64,000 nucleotides of DNA from Prochlorococcus marinus XMU1411 (lineage in GTDB: Bacteria; Cyanobacteriota; Cyanobacteriia; PCC-6307; Cyanobiaceae). Shown one piece after another: positions 63,805 through 64,000 of this stretch (its first letter is position 1; each line of letters opens with the position of its first letter). Made by a program: the position numbers and the translations under genes. Location of the stretch: the NCBI RefSeq assembly GCF_017696075.1, contig NZ_JAAORI010000004.1, positions 124,001-188,000 of the forward strand, given 5' to 3'. Under the pieces are notes generated by a model. The model did no database searches and was not told the origin of the DNA. It saw nothing but the letters and a program-made list of their open reading frames with translations.

Positions 63805-64000
63805 ATGATGAGTTCTCTTATTGATAAAAATAATTTAATTTACAATCTATACAAATTAATCACTTTATTAAACAGGAAAAATAAGTTTCGAATTATTTAT
63901 TTATTAATAATTCTCTTTTTAAGTACCATTGCTGAAATGATTTCTCTTTCATTAATAATTCCTTTTTTAGCAGCCTTTAATGATCCTCAATTAATTTGGG
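63805..64000 (+). CDS. ABC-type exporter (MsbA/PglK-like), N-terminal part, cut by window edge
   Basis: Starting at ATG 63805 (or 63808), 65 codons are visible, and the gene runs past the window. The protein begins SSLIDKNNLIYNLYKLITLL, then NRKNKFRIIYLLIILFLSTI, AEMISLSLIIPFLAAFNDP. This is the N-terminal cytoplasmic helix and first membrane helix of the fused ABC exporter family that moves lipid-linked sugars or lipid A. The AE-M-I-S-L...PFL pattern is characteristic. The nucleotide-binding domain would lie downstream. A fragment of a related protein sits at 26580-26843. It is probably an export component of this island. Confidence 0.75.
   Translation, partial: MMSSLIDKNNLIYNLYKLITLLNRKNKFRIIYLLIILFLSTIAEMISLSLIIPFLAAFNDPQLIW

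Noticed and set aside
1-64000. CRISPR arrays, insertion sequences, phage genes or toxin-antitoxin pairs
   Set aside because: No regularly spaced direct repeats, transposase or integrase motifs, or phage structural proteins were recognised on either strand.

Overview
The window is very A/T-rich, densely packed with genes, and devoted almost entirely to surface polysaccharide (O-antigen/capsule-like) biosynthesis. The composition, the sugar-gene repertoire, a predicted picocyanobacterial-type outer-membrane barrel, a eukaryote-type UDP-glucose dehydrogenase, and short spacers containing one tRNA all suggest a marine picocyanobacterium, most likely a high-light, low-GC Prochlorococcus genomic island. 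This is an inference from style and gene content; no taxonomic marker was searched.

Layout. 1-3.6 kb (+): tail of a possible sugar transferase, then gmd-fcl (GDP-L-fucose) and wecB (UDP-ManNAc). 3.7-16.8 kb: two copies of an unusual module, each pairing a heparinase II/III-like protein with a bi-domain oxidoreductase (zinc-less MDR domain fused to Gfo/Idh). They surround wecC, two glycosyltransferases and an EpsG-like membrane protein that may be the polymerase. 16.8-26.3 kb (-): two methyltransferases, a glycosyltransferase, a TviB/WbpO-type dehydrogenase, galE, a sialic/nonulosonic acid set (neuA-neuC-neuB) and a UDP-glucuronate 4-epimerase type gene. 26.5-29.6 kb (+): a fragment of an ABC exporter, an outer-membrane barrel and a DedA/VTT-like membrane protein. 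29.6-34.5 kb (-): acyltransferase, glycosyltransferase and asnB. 34.6-44.1 kb: UDP-glucose dehydrogenase, a decayed gene, methyltransferase, KpsC/S-like protein, glycosyltransferase, then a three-gene operon encoding a DUF6165-KpsF-CBS fusion, a nucleotidyltransferase-phosphotransferase fusion and a small HAD protein. 44.4-46.1 kb: a housekeeping patch of tRNA-Ala(GGC), apt and an MTA/SAH nucleosidase. 46.2-55.3 kb: a heptose/transketolase-type sugar operon on the minus strand with gmhA facing it. 55.5-64 kb: epimerase, glycosyltransferases, a radical SAM protein, a decayed FkbM methyltransferase, an acyltransferase, another decayed gene, and the first 65 codons of an ABC exporter.

Together the genes could make activated fucose, ManNAcA, glucuronic/galacturonic derivatives, a nonulosonic acid and a heptose-like sugar, link them with eight or more glycosyltransferases, and decorate them with methyl, acyl and amide groups. 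No Wzx flippase or Wzm/Wzt pair was recognised here. Several interrupted reading frames (about 26.6, 36.1, 61.0 and 63.6 kb) show active gene turnover.

The best candidates for undescribed biology are the twin oxidoreductase/heparinase modules, the DUF6165-KpsF operon, and the nine-gene minus-strand operon at 46.9-55.3 kb. The last has a swapped-order HldE-like enzyme and a split transketolase whose second subunit appears to start at ATT.
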